Positions 27,015 to 38,310 of a stretch of 64,000 nt of DNA are shown in pieces. Where the stretch lies: the NCBI GenBank assembly GCA_019614645.1, contig JABWDB010000006.1, positions 8,990,001 to 9,054,000 of the forward strand. Reading direction: 5' to 3'. The notes below the pieces were generated by a model. The model was not told the origin of the DNA and searched no databases. It saw only the letters and a program-made list of their open reading frames with translations. The translations under genes were made by a program, and so were the position numbers. This stretch comes from Stratiolaelaps scimitus. Its lineage: Eukaryota > Arthropoda > Arachnida > Mesostigmata > Laelapidae. Each line of letters begins with the position of its first letter. Position 1 is the stretch's first letter.

Positions 27015-27152
27015 TCTTTGGTTGCAAGGCTCATGTGAATGCACCAGCACATCACCGGGCTCGACAAAAGCTGACAATACCATATATAAGAGTACTTAAG
27101 CATTGTATGCAATTCCTATAATAAATCAATAAAGCTTCACCTTTACCTTTAC
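27015..27152 (+). repeat. SINE-like element, family A copy 2
   Basis: A tRNA-related head ('GTTGCAAGGCTCATGTGAATG' up to 'CACATCACCGGGCTCGA'), which recurs in the SINE copies at 49.6 and 50.9 kb, is followed by the family A tail. That tail is 'AAGCATTGTATGCAATTCCT', then 'AATAAATCAATAAAGCTTCACC' split by the TTTACC repeat end. The tail is nearly identical to that at 58.2 kb. Confidence 0.65.
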
Positions 27153-27405
27153 CCCTCCCTCCTCGAACTGTTCACTATAGTTGTTATTGCATTTAAATTA
27201 ATTGTATACTAAACATTACATTAGTACCTAATATTATTTATATCTAAATTATTAGAATACTTAACATAGCATTTCTGCAATCGCAAAGAGAAAGAGACAA
27301 CAATTGATATTCACTTGAATGGCCTAAATACTGTTGCTCGAAATGATTCCTAGGTGAGATTGCCAAGCATTACCCCATTTCTTATTTCACATTACTGTGT
27401 ATTAG

Positions 27406-27540
27406 ATGCAGGTAAATCCTCCTGAAATTGCCAAATGCCTACAGTCTAGTGTAATCAATGAGGTTAGTCCAGCTAATATTGAATCGCAGATCTTCGTGTC
27501 GCTTGAAGATAATATTCCGAGCCTTGATTTCCAACCATTG
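27406..27540 (+). other. coding-like open segment, unidentified
   Basis: After 'TGTGTATTAG', a possible acceptor, 45 codons run (MQVNPPEIAKCLQSSV... to ...NIPSLDFQPL) with typical protein composition, then a weak GT donor. A similar-looking open segment lies at 28,903-28,998, and both end in 'CAACCATTGGT'. I cannot join them or name a family. Confidence 0.15.
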
Positions 27541-27764
27541 GTTGTATGTTATTATTGCCTATTGCTTTCCACCTCAAGAATTAGTGTATTTTTATCCAGG
27601 AGCTTATAATTGACTTATTTACCCCGATGTTCTCCCTGTATATTAGATCAATGAAACATACCTTATGTTTGTAATTACATGACTTTTTCTCCCTTTCTTA
27701 CTGAACATAATGTTTAGCTGTAGAAGAGAAGTACCCTTGGCATCTTTTTATATTTTTGGCAATA

Positions 27765-27855
27765 CACGGTTTTGACCCATCAGAGCGCTGAGGTTACGTA
27801 GGTGAGGAAGCTGGCGTAGTGATTACCACTACGCTACCTTCGGGGGAGTTGTATC
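27765..27855 (-). repeat. tRNA-like SINE head
   Basis: On the minus strand an A-box-like 'TAGCGTAGTGGTAATCAC' and a B-box-like 'GGGTCAAAACC' lie about 50 nt apart, as in tRNAs. The first also forms a perfect stem, GCGTAGTG/CACTACGC. The acceptor stem does not pair, so it is a degenerate SINE or tRNA pseudogene rather than a functional tRNA. Confidence 0.45.
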
Positions 27856-29818
27856 ATATATTTTTGTTTGTTTTCCAGTGGTTTTTGGTAGATTCCTGAA
27901 CGACTGCTGTTAACCCCCATAGAAATTTGTTTTTAACTCCCGCCGCATGCCCCGGTGCTTTTCCAGCTAGTTAATTAAACCATTAATTGGCAAAGAATCC
28001 GTCAATGATGAACGAGATATTGTCAGCCGTTTATTATAATACTCTACAGTACTAGTATTATGTTTAGACGAATACTGTGATCATAATTACCTTCAACACT
28101 GGTTATAGATCCGCGCGTAATTAACCGATATTGTAATAACAACACAATAAGTTAAAAGGTTCGTTTGAACCATATCGACTTGAGCTAAATTCACCTATCT
28201 ATGTTGCATCTGTCCTGTGAAGGTTTCATCATTTACAGTATACATAATAATTCGGTGACGCAACCTCTTTACGTAATCAAATACTGCTCTAGTCTCGCTT
28301 CTTTCGAAGCTATTCTTGTAGCTCTTATAATATGGATTAATTACGCGCGGATTTACTACAAGTTTTCAAGGCACTAATTATAACAGTATTAGTCTCAAAA
28401 TAATACTACCACTGTACAATATTATAAAGACCTCCTAATAATATGCTACACATAACGCCCCCATGAGCTGGTGAGCAAGCCGACTGCCTTAATCAAAATC
28501 GAAGTTGGTATTTTCGCACTTTTTACGATGCCCTCCTTTCTCCCACTTACTTGAATATATTTAGACGTGCGGCCATTATCTTTCTTTATCTGTAGATTTT
28601 TGCCAGGTACGACCGGTTAAAAAATAAGCAAAGGTGGCCCCGATAGGTACTCGTAGTAACACCTAGAGGTGAATTGCTGAGACCTTTTATATAACGAAAC
28701 AGCTGAGAGTCAGCTCACAAAATCTACTAGACATATATCGCGTTCATTTCGAGTCTAGCGCACAAATGACCAAAATTAGGCCTTGCCATCTGTAGCATAT
28801 TCTAGGAGAGTTAATGAACATTATAAATATGGTAGCGCAACATGAAGAAGCGATATATAAATAATCTCTGTTAATTCAGTCAAGCTTCCCTTCGATTTTC
28901 CAATGAGATCTGCAGAAACTATCTCAGAAACATATGTAGATTTAGGGGAATCTCGAACGAAGGTCAAAACCTTAACATCTATACTGCAATCGCCCTCTCA
29001 ACCATTGGTCGTTACGATTTACTCAGTTTTTTTTATGTTCATTCCTATAGTTCAGTTTGTTCACATTCTATGTCGATATGTTGAATAGCATTCGAATGCC
29101 CACTCTACTGTGAGCTACTCAGAGTCTCCGGGTACCCGTATTACCATGAATGCTATTTTACTCGACTCGCAGCGTTAACCAGAACCACCATGAGATGGAA
29201 CTCGATTTAAACAAGTCACCAGCTAGTGTCGGTTGTTTCAGAGCGTGACAAAGGAAGTTCTCTATCTTTTAAGTTTGAGTAACGAGCATCATTGTTGCAG
29301 CGACTTCCTCACCGATCGAATGTACCTCAACGATCAGAGGATACATTTTTATTGCTGAACGTAGTGCAGCTAACGAAGAAAAGGCCGATAATTTTCTACT
29401 TGCGTTGTTTTGCCCACGCTGGCGGGTTACGGAGCATCCAGTCAGCTGAATCTAACTACCCGCGTACGCCACTTGCGTACACCAGAATGACTACACCAGT
29501 TTTCTTCATCTATTTAGACATACATAACATATAGTATATTTCATGTATTTTATATTACACGGCGTTCAGCTTTCGTCAGCAGTCCTTATTGGTGTCTTCC
29601 ATGTTAAACACGACGGGCAAACGAATGCAATGTCATTCGTATGAATGTAATTCAATTTCGCCCGTTGACCTCAAGCTGCCCGAGCCACTGAAAAGTTCTC
29701 GGCGTGGTAGCTCAAAAGTAACAGAACATTAGCTTTAGTTTTAGCCACGAGCACATATCCAGTCAGAGATCCCCGCCAAGTGTGAGTCAGTGGCAAGAAC
29801 TGGTTGGAGCGCACGAAA
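27856..29818. other. AT-rich intergenic DNA
   Basis: No recognisable gene apart from the open segment near 28,903. The last part is the 3' flank of the minus-strand SRP19 gene and should hold its 3' UTR. Confidence 0.3.
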
Positions 29819-31069
29819 TCACTTCCTACCACGTTTATTTTTCTTCTTGTTGGTCGTAGTCGTCGACTGGGAGCCACTGCTTCCGGGTCCTTGCGTTTGC
29901 GATTTTTCCAGACGCTCGAGAAAACGCTGCTGTTGAAGAACTTGGGGAGCGACCTGCGCCTGCAATGCCCGCTGATGCTGTTTGAACGTCTCAGGGTCCT
30001 GGCGATAGTCGATGGAGCCGATCGATTCGCACAACATCCGGAACAGGGCACGTTCTGAAACGGAACGAAAACGGTATAAGGAGACATGTGTAAGAAAATA
30101 TATCTGTATCAGAAAATGCGATTCATCACACTACTTCTGTCCTTCTCTCGGTGGCTTTCCTTAATTGCTAAAGATTTTTGTTTTCAGCTACAACTTTTTT
30201 TACATCTTGATTCTCTCCTTGAATATCTAATGCATTAGTCGAATGATCATGATGTTACTAATGGCTTGGCGACCCCCAAGAACACACTAGTTAGAAACTG
30301 AGTGTCTCAATATCGACTGGACAGTACTGTAGATGTTGCTATCTATTCAATGTGTTCGTCATACTTGTGGGATACTGAGGATTAATGGGTTGGCCATCAT
30401 CGTTTTTGAAGTGCACTCGAACTCGCGATCTCATGAGCATATTTTCCTTGTCAACCTCACGCGGGTGCACTTTGTAACCTTCGACAAAAAGGTCAAATCC
30501 CTTCTCTTGTAAGGCTATGACGATCTCTCGCGCAATCGGATCTACAACGGCCTGCGAAGTATTGAATGACAATAGTATTGAAAATCAAGGTTAGGAGGGC
30601 GATTTTTTATTATTTCAAACAAGCATTCAAATGATATATATTTTTTATGGCACCTCCCTCATAAAGCATCTATGTATATGTTTTTCTTTACAAGCATATT
30701 TGTATATATGTCTTTGTATAGCATAAGCATGTGTGTATGTTTAGCACAGTCACAATTGACGATGTGACAATTAAACAACCAATCTAATCGCAATTGTTTG
30801 GGATTTTAAACTCAAAGCGACATTAATTGCGGACGACTGGATTTTGTAAACGTTTGCTAGATTTCGAGCTCTCTCGAACATAGAATTACTTACAATCTCC
30901 TTGGGAACGCGGCGACCCTCAGCGACTGTCTTATTTTTATTCAGATAAATAGGATATATGTGCACCCATCTGAAATAATTAAAACAGAATTGCGATATTT
31001 CAGTTTTGAATGAACTCTCTAATCTTTCACTTACCCTGCTAGAATTAGAAACGTGGCTAAACGCTTCAT
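29819..31069 (-). CDS. SRP19: signal recognition particle 19 kDa protein (SRP19)
   Basis: SRP19 binds helices 6 and 8 of 7SL RNA and prepares it for SRP54; assembly is largely nucleolar and the particle works in the cytosol at the ER. Minus-strand exons are 31,069-31,035, 30,969-30,894, 30,551-30,365 and 30,054-29,819. The phases (2, 0, 1) fit and all junctions are GT-AG, giving 177 residues. Family signatures are WVHIYPIYLNKNKTVAEGRR near the N-terminus (usual form 'WICIYPAYLN.KKT.AEGRR'), then a mid-domain ending RSRVRVHFKNDDG, then a lysine-rich tail ending NKKKNKRGRK. The protein is longer than the human one (144) because of a Gln/Ser/Thr-rich C-terminal region. The first exon (35 nt, MKRLATFLILAG) rests only on an ATG, a canonical donor and a 65-bp intron in phase. 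Its hydrophobic sequence is unusual, so the true start may lie further upstream. Exons 2-4 are secure. Confidence 0.93.
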
Positions 31070-31099
31070 TCGAGAGGTACTTCAATCACTAAAACTAAA

Positions 31100-32632
31100 T
31101 TAGTAAATGCTCGAGACATCGTTTTGTGAGTGCTTTGGTTTTCAGACACCTCGCTGAGACAAAGTACATAAACTTAGATGGCATCCTGTTTTTTTGTAAT
31201 TTCAAGGGAACGTGGCCGGGTGATTTTATCAAACTCCAAATATCAAAGAGTATAATCTTGTTTGGCTACTTTCCGATATCATTGTATAGACCCGCTTTCT
31301 CCTGCTCATTGTTCGAGCCACGCGTATACTATCGAACGAATATTCTTCAACGCCAACAGAATATATACTTCTTCCAGCTCAGATATTCATCAGTACAATG
31401 AATACATCGACTAATGCGAGATAAAACATTTCATGAAACTTGAACTACACACACACACACAAAAATTCATGACGGCAGATGATTTTGCCGAATTCGATTG
31501 GTTATGGTTAACTCAAATAAGCAGGGTAGAATTCACTTAGGTGCAAAAATCCGAAGTCAAGCCCACCTTTCGTGGTCGCTGTGCTTTTTCGTTGGCATAA
31601 ACGGGCCTAAATGAATCACATTCGGGTTGTTGCCTTGCGGGCTTGTGCTAGCAACTTGAGGGTCCGCCATATGGGCCAGAGTCGAACGTGAGGTTGCCCG
31701 TTACTATGTGTCACTGGATTCGTAGTGAACCCTCTCCAGAGCGCGGACCGATCGAATCTGGGTGAGATCTGAAGCCTGCCTAATTTTCCGGTACAGCTAG
31801 GCACTTGATGTTCGTTTTCCGAGGCTCTTTGCTTAAAGGTATAATCAACTCATCAACAACTGACAACACAAGTCGAAAACAACCACGTCGCGATACCGCT
31901 GCTACGGCTGCTGCTGCCAGCGCAGGTATACAACGTTCCAGTACTTCGGTTACAAATAACAACAGCAGTGCCGTCTGCTCCGCGGCAAAACGCACCCACG
32001 GGGCGAGGGATTGGCTAGCGATCGCAACACAGAAGACTACCCGCGTCGTCTGCATGATGGCTCTCTCCCGACTCACGTGCGTAGCGCAGAATCCAGAGAC
32101 GATTATGGATTCACATTGTGAGTCAATACACACACACACACACACAATTATTAGTCACATTTTTATCCGCTCGGTACTGTTCGATACACGTCTATGCGGC
32201 AAAGAGGCGGTGTTTTATTCCGGTAAAATTTACCGCTACGTATCTCATTAGGCGTTATCTTCTAGCATCGTTTCGGTGACAATTGTGTAGGGTGTCGGAT
32301 GTTCCGATTTTTAACGGTCGAGAAGAATTCTCAATTGACAAAATACAACAACAATAGAGGAATACTCGGTCAGGACCCACGAATAGTAAGAAAGATGGCA
32401 ATTTCACACACCTGAGCATTTCTGCTAGCATTATATGAGAAAGTTATGAAACTTCTGTGTTTTTGCTTAATTGTGTGTGTTTTTTCTGTATGTTCTAATT
32501 TCAGTGTGAATGAAGGCGATGATTCGGTTGGCGATTGCGCGTCAATTTGGTTTTGAGTCTACTGTGGGGCATGCAGCGCTAAAAGGCCAGAAGTTAGAAT
32601 GTTTTTCAACTTTACCGATGTTTTGTGTTAAC

Positions 32633-32635
<3 letters not shown>
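31100..32635. other. 5' flank of SRP19, no other gene recognised
   Basis: Open frames at 31,780-32,251 overlap on both strands and rest on GCT/GCA triplets (Ala/Thr runs) and an ACAC repeat. No domain is seen. The region presumably includes the SRP19 promoter. Confidence 0.3.

Positions 32636-32680
<45 letters not shown>
32636..32680. repeat. (AT)n microsatellite, 45 bp
   Basis: Uninterrupted AT repeat, one of the longest in the window, followed by CGCGGG. Confidence 0.95.
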
Positions 32681-32681
<1 letters not shown>

Positions 32682-32928
32682 GCGGGTAGTATTGACGTTT
32701 TTCTTACGAAATGCAACATTTTGTGAATGATTTGAAGACTTCGTCTATTCAGTGTGTTTTTGTGGGACATCGATATCGAATGTAACAAACCACCTGTTTG
32801 CTAAATTAATTGGCGTATCGTATTATGCTTTACAATAGCAGGTTTGTAATTAGTCGTCGCTATATCAAATAATGACACCGATCATATTATCTCTAATGTT
32901 CCGATATATATATGTATGTATATATATA

Positions 32929-34445
32929 CACCGCGTCAAAATGATAGCTGTTTCTGACTTTTTGTCTCAACCGTAAGTAGCACTGCAATTTCGCTCCCAG
33001 TCATTCAAGTATACCACATTTCAAGAGCATTCCACGAATATTTGGCTACCTAAGATAGCCTCACTGGATTCCGATACCTAGACCTTTGATATCGGAAATT
33101 GTCGTTTTGAGGGTGCGTCTAATTGATAGCCTACTTAGTTTTTGTCGAACACAACTCAGTTCTCACATCGTTCTCTTCAATTTTTTTATACTTTTAGTAC
33201 TTTGTCGGGCCGCGGCCGCTCTCCAGAACAGAAACTAAGCGACTGGGCATAGATACACACAATTTAAGTATGATGTTTGATCAAGAACATGCCATTCGGC
33301 TACCAAAGCTTTTTTTTAGCTCATGTAGCATTTGATACTGCTTGCCACCTTTAAAAACAGCTCTAGATAAGACGCTCCACAGGGTTTCTATAAGATTCAA
33401 GTCTGGAGAGCGTTCGGGCCAGCTCAGTAACTATATGTGTTGAGTCTCGAAGAACTCCTTGACGATCTTCACCGTATGAACTGCGGCGTTATCCTGCCGG
33501 AGATTAATCTCTCAGCACAGATTTTCTCGACGTGATTCCTAAGTTGATCCTCCAACATAGAAACGTAGGCACGACTATTCATTCGCCCGTCTACGAAGAA
33601 CAAATCGGTCTTCCCGTTGTAGCCAATACCGGCCCAAATCATCACACCACCACCTCGCGCTTGTCGTCGACTTAGGAGTTTCTATTATTTCCTAATGTCG
33701 TGTAAAAAAATAATAATATCCATCATAACCATCGAGATTGAATCTCTTTTCATTAGAAAATAGTACACGCCGCCACTCCTCTGTAAACGAAATTTGCTCA
33801 CGAACGAAGCTCAATATTGGATCTGTGTTTCCAAATAAAGGAGGTTTTCGTTTGAGTTTTCTATGAACAAGATGTTCTGATGCCTTAAGACATCTTTGCA
33901 CATTTCGGACGTTGGTTTCGACTCCAGCCTCGGATGCAATTTCGCGACAAGTCAAAAATCTGTTAGAGGCTATTCGGAGGAGGAAGCATTTTTCACGAGC
34001 ACCTACTGCCTCGGGTCGTCTTGGCGCCCTCTTGATCCCGTACTGTTCAGGATCTTTAAGAAAATTTGAAATCACTTCCCTGCTTCTTTGAAAATTCTGC
34101 GCGATTTCCGATTTAGATTTATTATTTATTTTCACTAAGTTGGCCTAGGCCGACAAAGGCTGACCTTTGTTTTCGCTGACAAAGGGTCCAGAAAAGTTGT
34201 ACGATTTTAGACCTCAGTTGCTGTTCGATTGTCGTCCCACTCAACAAACACTAAGTGGACTATCCTTTTGACGCACCCTCAAAATGACAATTTCCGATAT
34301 CAAATGCGTACATTCGGGTTAGATAGCCAACTTCGTGGAATGTTCTTGAAATGTGATATATTTGAATGACTGAAAGCGAAACTACGATACTACTTACGTT
34401 TGAGAAAAACATCAGAAACGTGGGCGATCCTTTTGACGCAGTGTG
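32929..34445 (-). mobile_element. Tc1-type DNA transposon (IR/DR ends, inactive)
   Basis: About 1,517 bp. Ends of roughly 200 bp are inverted repeats of each other (32,929-33,140 and 34,252-34,445). Each end holds two similar sites in direct orientation: an outer 'GCGTCAAAA.GAT' and an inner 'GTGCGTC' followed by a GATAG-type motif. The outer tips are CACCGCGTCAAAA (left) and CACACTGCGTCAAAAGG (right, reverse complement). Both are flanked by TA, the usual Tc1 target, although the left flank is itself TA-rich. The transposase lies on the minus strand between the ends and is broken. Confidence 0.9.
33300..34135 (-). pseudogene. Tc1-family transposase (DD34E), disrupted
   Basis: The N-terminal 147 codons (34,135-33,692) are open and start MKINNKSKSEIAQNF. 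They include the helix-turn-helix 'IAQNFQRSREVISNFLKDPE' and the first catalytic block 'VLFSNEKRFNLDGYDGYYYF', where the usual D of 'FSDEK.F' is N. After a frame break the core continues with GGGVMIWAGIGYNGKTDLFF, GRMNSRAYVSMLEDQL, then, in another frame, 'DNAAVHTVKIVKEFFE' and 'WPERSPDLNLIETLW'. Between the D of DNAAVH and the E of LIET are 34 positions, which defines DD34E. One of these is a stop codon. At least one frameshift, a stop and the D-to-N change make it inactive. Confidence 0.9.
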
Positions 34446-35810
34446 TATATTCGGTGTCGATTCGGATTGCACCGTCAAACACAATTGGTGGTCCTGATAC
34501 GATTTCAATCGGTTTATATTCTGCTGAACTGAGAAGTTCCAGGGCGTTCTTGTCACGAAGTCGAATAGAAATATCAACAAAGAAATAACCACAATCATTT
34601 ATTCAATGTATAAAGGCTGCTATCCCTTTAGTAGTAATTGGACGTTATCAATATCGTACATTTTTTTGGCGGTCCTTTATTGACACTGTGTTCGCACTTG
34701 GTTTTACAGATCGCCGTCTCTGATATGCCACGTTACTGACTCAGTCTCCGGTAGGACAGCGATCCGGTTCGATTCGTAGTGTTTGTGATCGACTAGAACA
34801 CGCATTGATCCGAAGGGCAACGCGTGAGTATTGCGTTCATCACATATTGAGCGTTACGTTCACCGCCTATTGAGCACGTTGTAGAATATGGGGTCAAGCA
34901 ACTGTCATCAAGAAAAAGAACGAATTCCTTATGGGGAATACAAAGCTCTTGAGGAAACGTTCCGCACACTCGAAAAATCTCCGGGGTAAATAATTTCGGT
35001 ATATACAAACGTCTGCCAGATGTTCGACAACCATTCAGAACAGATTTTCTTATCAGTAAGGCGTGCACCAAACGAATTAGGGTGAAAAAGTTCATTTCAC
35101 CACAAGGTGAATGAAGAAAAAAACGAATTCTTAGGGTCCCTTTTTTATCGTTCAGGAACAGTGTGTTATTATCATTATCATGGTCTCCTTTAATGATAGG
35201 CAACAAGTCGTCATAACAATAATACTAATTCATTCTTAGCGGCCTAGGATGCTAAATAACCGGTGCACCGGATTGGTAAATGTGTATCCGACTATTTAGA
35301 CTTAGATCTCAGCGGCGAGTCTCGTTCCATACATCGCTGGGAATAAAAGGAATCAGTCATAATAAGCATAGAGTATTTTCCTTTCCGCCTGCTCTAACCG
35401 TGTAGGTTCCACTGCCACTTGTATTGCTCTGTAAGGACGCACATTTCTATTTATTATCAGAGTTTATTAAACAAAACGTATGGAGGCGGCTTAATTTGAC
35501 TTCGCCCTCTGTTCAGGCTTCAGGCCCTTTTATGTTATCACACATGTTAATTTATATACTCTGTCCATTATTATACGAAGTTTGCTAGCTGCATTTATTG
35601 CAGCAGTCAACAAAATCTCTGGTTCAACAATTGACTATATGTTTAATTGCACAAACAGATTCATTAGATGTCAGCTAATGGCGCGGACGTTTTTAATTTT
35701 TTCAAGAACAAGCAACCGTCCACCGTTGCTTTCGAACCAATTGGCCATGGCGATCGCTGTCGGGCTCTCCGTTCACTACTGATTCCGTCCAAGTTGAATA
35801 TTAATGCGGG
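34446..35810. other. no gene recognised
   Basis: The longest open frame (34,793-35,206, minus, 137 codons) has no motif I know. It could be an exon or chance. Confidence 0.3.
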
Positions 35811-36457
35811 TCAATACAATACAATACAAATGGCGGTTTATTAACGAAACTGCAATTAGATTAATGCTTAAGTTCTCGTAATAACATAATGATAGAAAAG
35901 TGTCACAAATATTTAGGACATTGTAATACAATTTGTTTGTACATATACACGGTAAGCATAGATTTCATAACCTAAGGTATTTACACTTTATTCATATATT
36001 TTAATCATTCGGTGACAAACTGCCTAGTGGACGCAAGTACTCGAGGGAAAGAGCCCCACATTGATGGCAAGCGAGTAGGCTCGAGCGAACGAGGCCTTGC
36101 TTGACTCCGAGAGAACTAAAGGGATTACAAATATGGTGTCGCGACGATTCGAGCGGCTGGCGGTAGCGGTGAGCGGGAAGACGATCTCCGGTGGAATAAG
36201 ACCCCTCGTCATCTTGAACGCGAGAAGGGCAACACGCCTCGTATCAAATTTAATCAACCGGGAGTAGCTCGTACGATTTATAAAGGTTCCCCACAGAGAC
36301 TCTGCGGCTTAAGCCGAACATAGCCCTAAGAGCATCGTTCTGGATTACCTGAGCACGATGAGATCTTCGAAGATAGCACCCTCCCCAGACCGGTAGTGCG
36401 TAACAAGCACCGGCGGAAGCAAGTAAATCTATAATTCGTCATAGGAATTGGCCTTCA
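35811..36457 (-). mobile_element. non-LTR retrotransposon 3' end (LINE), copy 1
   Basis: On the minus strand from about 36,457 the translation runs GACYALPVWGGCYLRRSHRA, QVIQNDALRAMFGLSRRV, then, after a frame break, RRVALLAFKMTRGLIPPEIV and a Ser/Arg-rich end. This is the region after the fingers/palm in CR1/Jockey-like ORF2 proteins ('IQN.ALR.I.GL.RR', 'L..FK...GL.P'). A ~200-bp 3' UTR follows and ends in (TTGTA)n at 35,812-35,829, a CR1-style tandem tail. The copy is 5'-truncated and frameshifted. A second copy is at 47.5-47.8 kb. Confidence 0.8.
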
Positions 36458-36660
36458 CTGAGATGTCGACGATCGGCGTGTGCTACTTTAGCGTTTAGTG
36501 GGTATATGGTACAGCCTTAGCTCAGATACGTGCAAATATGAAATGTTGATGAACGTGCATATTGCGTGAAACTATTAGTTACGTATATGTAAATCTATAT
36601 ATATCTAGTGAGCCATGCGAGCATATTAATTTATGCCCTAATTTCTTTACTATTTCGCAG

Positions 36661-36880
36661 GCGTTGGTGTTTATTCTTGGTGCACCCGGGTGTAAGGCCC
36701 CACAGAAAAACATGGACGGTAAAAATAGCCCACAACAGTTCGTGGTAAGCCTGGCCCAGCTAAAATACTTGCACGTGATGTCATTCCTTTTTGTTGTAGG
36801 TGTACACCATTGTGGAATCATATAACGAAAACCTATTCTTCTGTCGAGCTTTGTTACAGCTACAGCTATTGCCAAGCTAA
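36661..36880 (+). pseudogene. possible nucleoside-monophosphate-kinase relic
   Basis: After a 'TATTTCGCAG' acceptor, 28 codons begin ALVFILGAPGCKAPQKNMDG and end at a GTAAGC donor (36,744). A 55-bp intron and TTGTAG acceptor lead to VYTIVESYNENLFFCRALLQ and a stop at about 36,880. UMP-CMP/adenylate kinases start 'VVF.LGGPG.GKGTQ' and continue 'IVE.YG......LLR', so the order and spacing match loosely. The P-loop has lost a residue and its 'GKGT', so it could not bind ATP normally. No further exons were found. This may be a truncated paralog relic or chance resemblance. Confidence 0.25.
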
Positions 36881-36889
36881 TGGGTTTGT

Positions 36890-38310
36890 AGGTGGCTCAT
36901 ACATAATACAGTTGCTTCAGCGTCCCGTCAACCTCGTATCTGATCGCGCGATTTAACAACTTTTTTTTTGCTTTTATGAGAACGCTGTTCGCTATTTCCC
37001 TATCGCGCGTCCCCGATGATGTCTTGTAACTTTCTATCCACTAAGAGACAACCCGTCCAACATTTGACACGGAGACATCGGCTTCCAGAGAGCCTCTGGA
37101 TGATGGTGTAAACTTTCGGGTGTGCCCTTGTCCCGCGAGAATGTATGCGATGCTTGTTTTAGATCAGCTGATAGGAACAACTAATCGAACGCATCTCTCT
37201 CTATCTGTTTTAAAAGGCAAAGCCAGGACGAGGTCGTGGTCTGATGAATCGTAGCAGATCGAAGAAGACTGGCTCAGAATCTGGCATTGGTAAGCGTTCA
37301 TTTCTCCTATAAATTGCTGATTCCCTTTGGCGAATTCGTCTGATCCCCGCTCGACTTTCAGCGGTTTTCGGAACTCTAACGTTGTCTCCGTCTCGTATGT
37401 GCTGGGATGCCTTTTCGAAGCAAAAACAAAAGTGTACAACCAGAAGCAGTTGTCACAGTCCCAGTTGTGCCTATTATATACCAAAAATGGGGCGCACGTG
37501 CTATTTGCGACTTGCTCTCGTCGTCGATGTGTTTACAGGGCAGCATGTCTGGCAGTGCCCCTGTACCAACGGAAGGGCAATTGAAATTGGTGATTTGACC
37601 CCGCAATGAATACTGCTCGAAATTCTGGAGTACTCTATCCTATTGGAGTTATTCAGTGTAACTGTTTTTTTTTCATTCTCTTCGTCCGTGACGTTTGCTC
37701 CTACTCAACAAATATGCCGTATATCAACATACGATTTGTCTAGTATACACAACTTCAAACATGCAATAATTAGAGAATTACTCGGGGACAGCTGAGCGTC
37801 AGGCTGGGGCCGTCATTGTCTCGAGGAAGGCGATACCGTACCAATCATTTCAACTAATTATGATCATTATCCGTATTTCAGTTAGAGGTATGTCTTCTTT
37901 TCAAGTCATGAATATATAGGATTCAAGCACCCCTCGCTGTATTTGACTTTAGACGAAAGCGAAGGTGACAAAAATTCGGCGATGCGAACCGAACATTCTT
38001 TTAACTCTACTCAACGAACTCTGATTGCTGAATTCAAATTTTCATATGGGCAAATTGTAGCAATTAGCTTGCGATTATCTTGGGACGATGGCCGAAGGGA
38101 TATGGCAGAGGTAGCCAACCTTATGGCCGATATATCAGACAGTCTGTTTCACATGTGAGAATAGTGCCGAAGGTGGTCAATTCTTGCCAGTTCCGACCAT
38201 TCATATGTAGCAACGAATATTGAATTGATGCTGCTGTGATCCTGTGTTATCCGAGTCCTCATCTTCATTATCGTCATCAATTTGGTTTAATGCCCTACTG
38301 CTTATTTCAG
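36890..38310 (+). other. 5' flank of the PIWI gene, start exon(s) unresolved
   Basis: The first supported PIWI exon begins at 38,311 and needs an upstream exon ending in phase 1. Candidates are an ATG at 37,545 (MSGSAPVPTEGQLKLV, preceded by 'GTTTACAG') within a longer ATG-initiated frame from 37,407, and an open segment at 37,951-38,154 (starts DESEGDKNSAMRTEHSF). Neither joins to 38,311 in the right phase with a normal donor. A family B repeat lies at 37,780-37,855. Confidence 0.35.
37780..37855 (+). repeat. interspersed repeat family B, copy 2
   Basis: 'CGGGGACAGCTGAGCGTCAG' then 'GCTGGGGCCGTCATTGTCTC' and 'GAGGAAGGCGATACCGTACC' matches the other family B copies. Confidence 0.6.

Noticed and set aside
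27765..27855. Possible tRNA gene on the minus strand
   Set aside because: A- and B-boxes are spaced correctly but the cloverleaf does not close; treated as SINE or pseudogene.
32200..33000. CRISPR-like or satellite array
   Set aside because: The repeats are simple TA dinucleotides; no spaced direct repeats are present, and the genome is eukaryotic.
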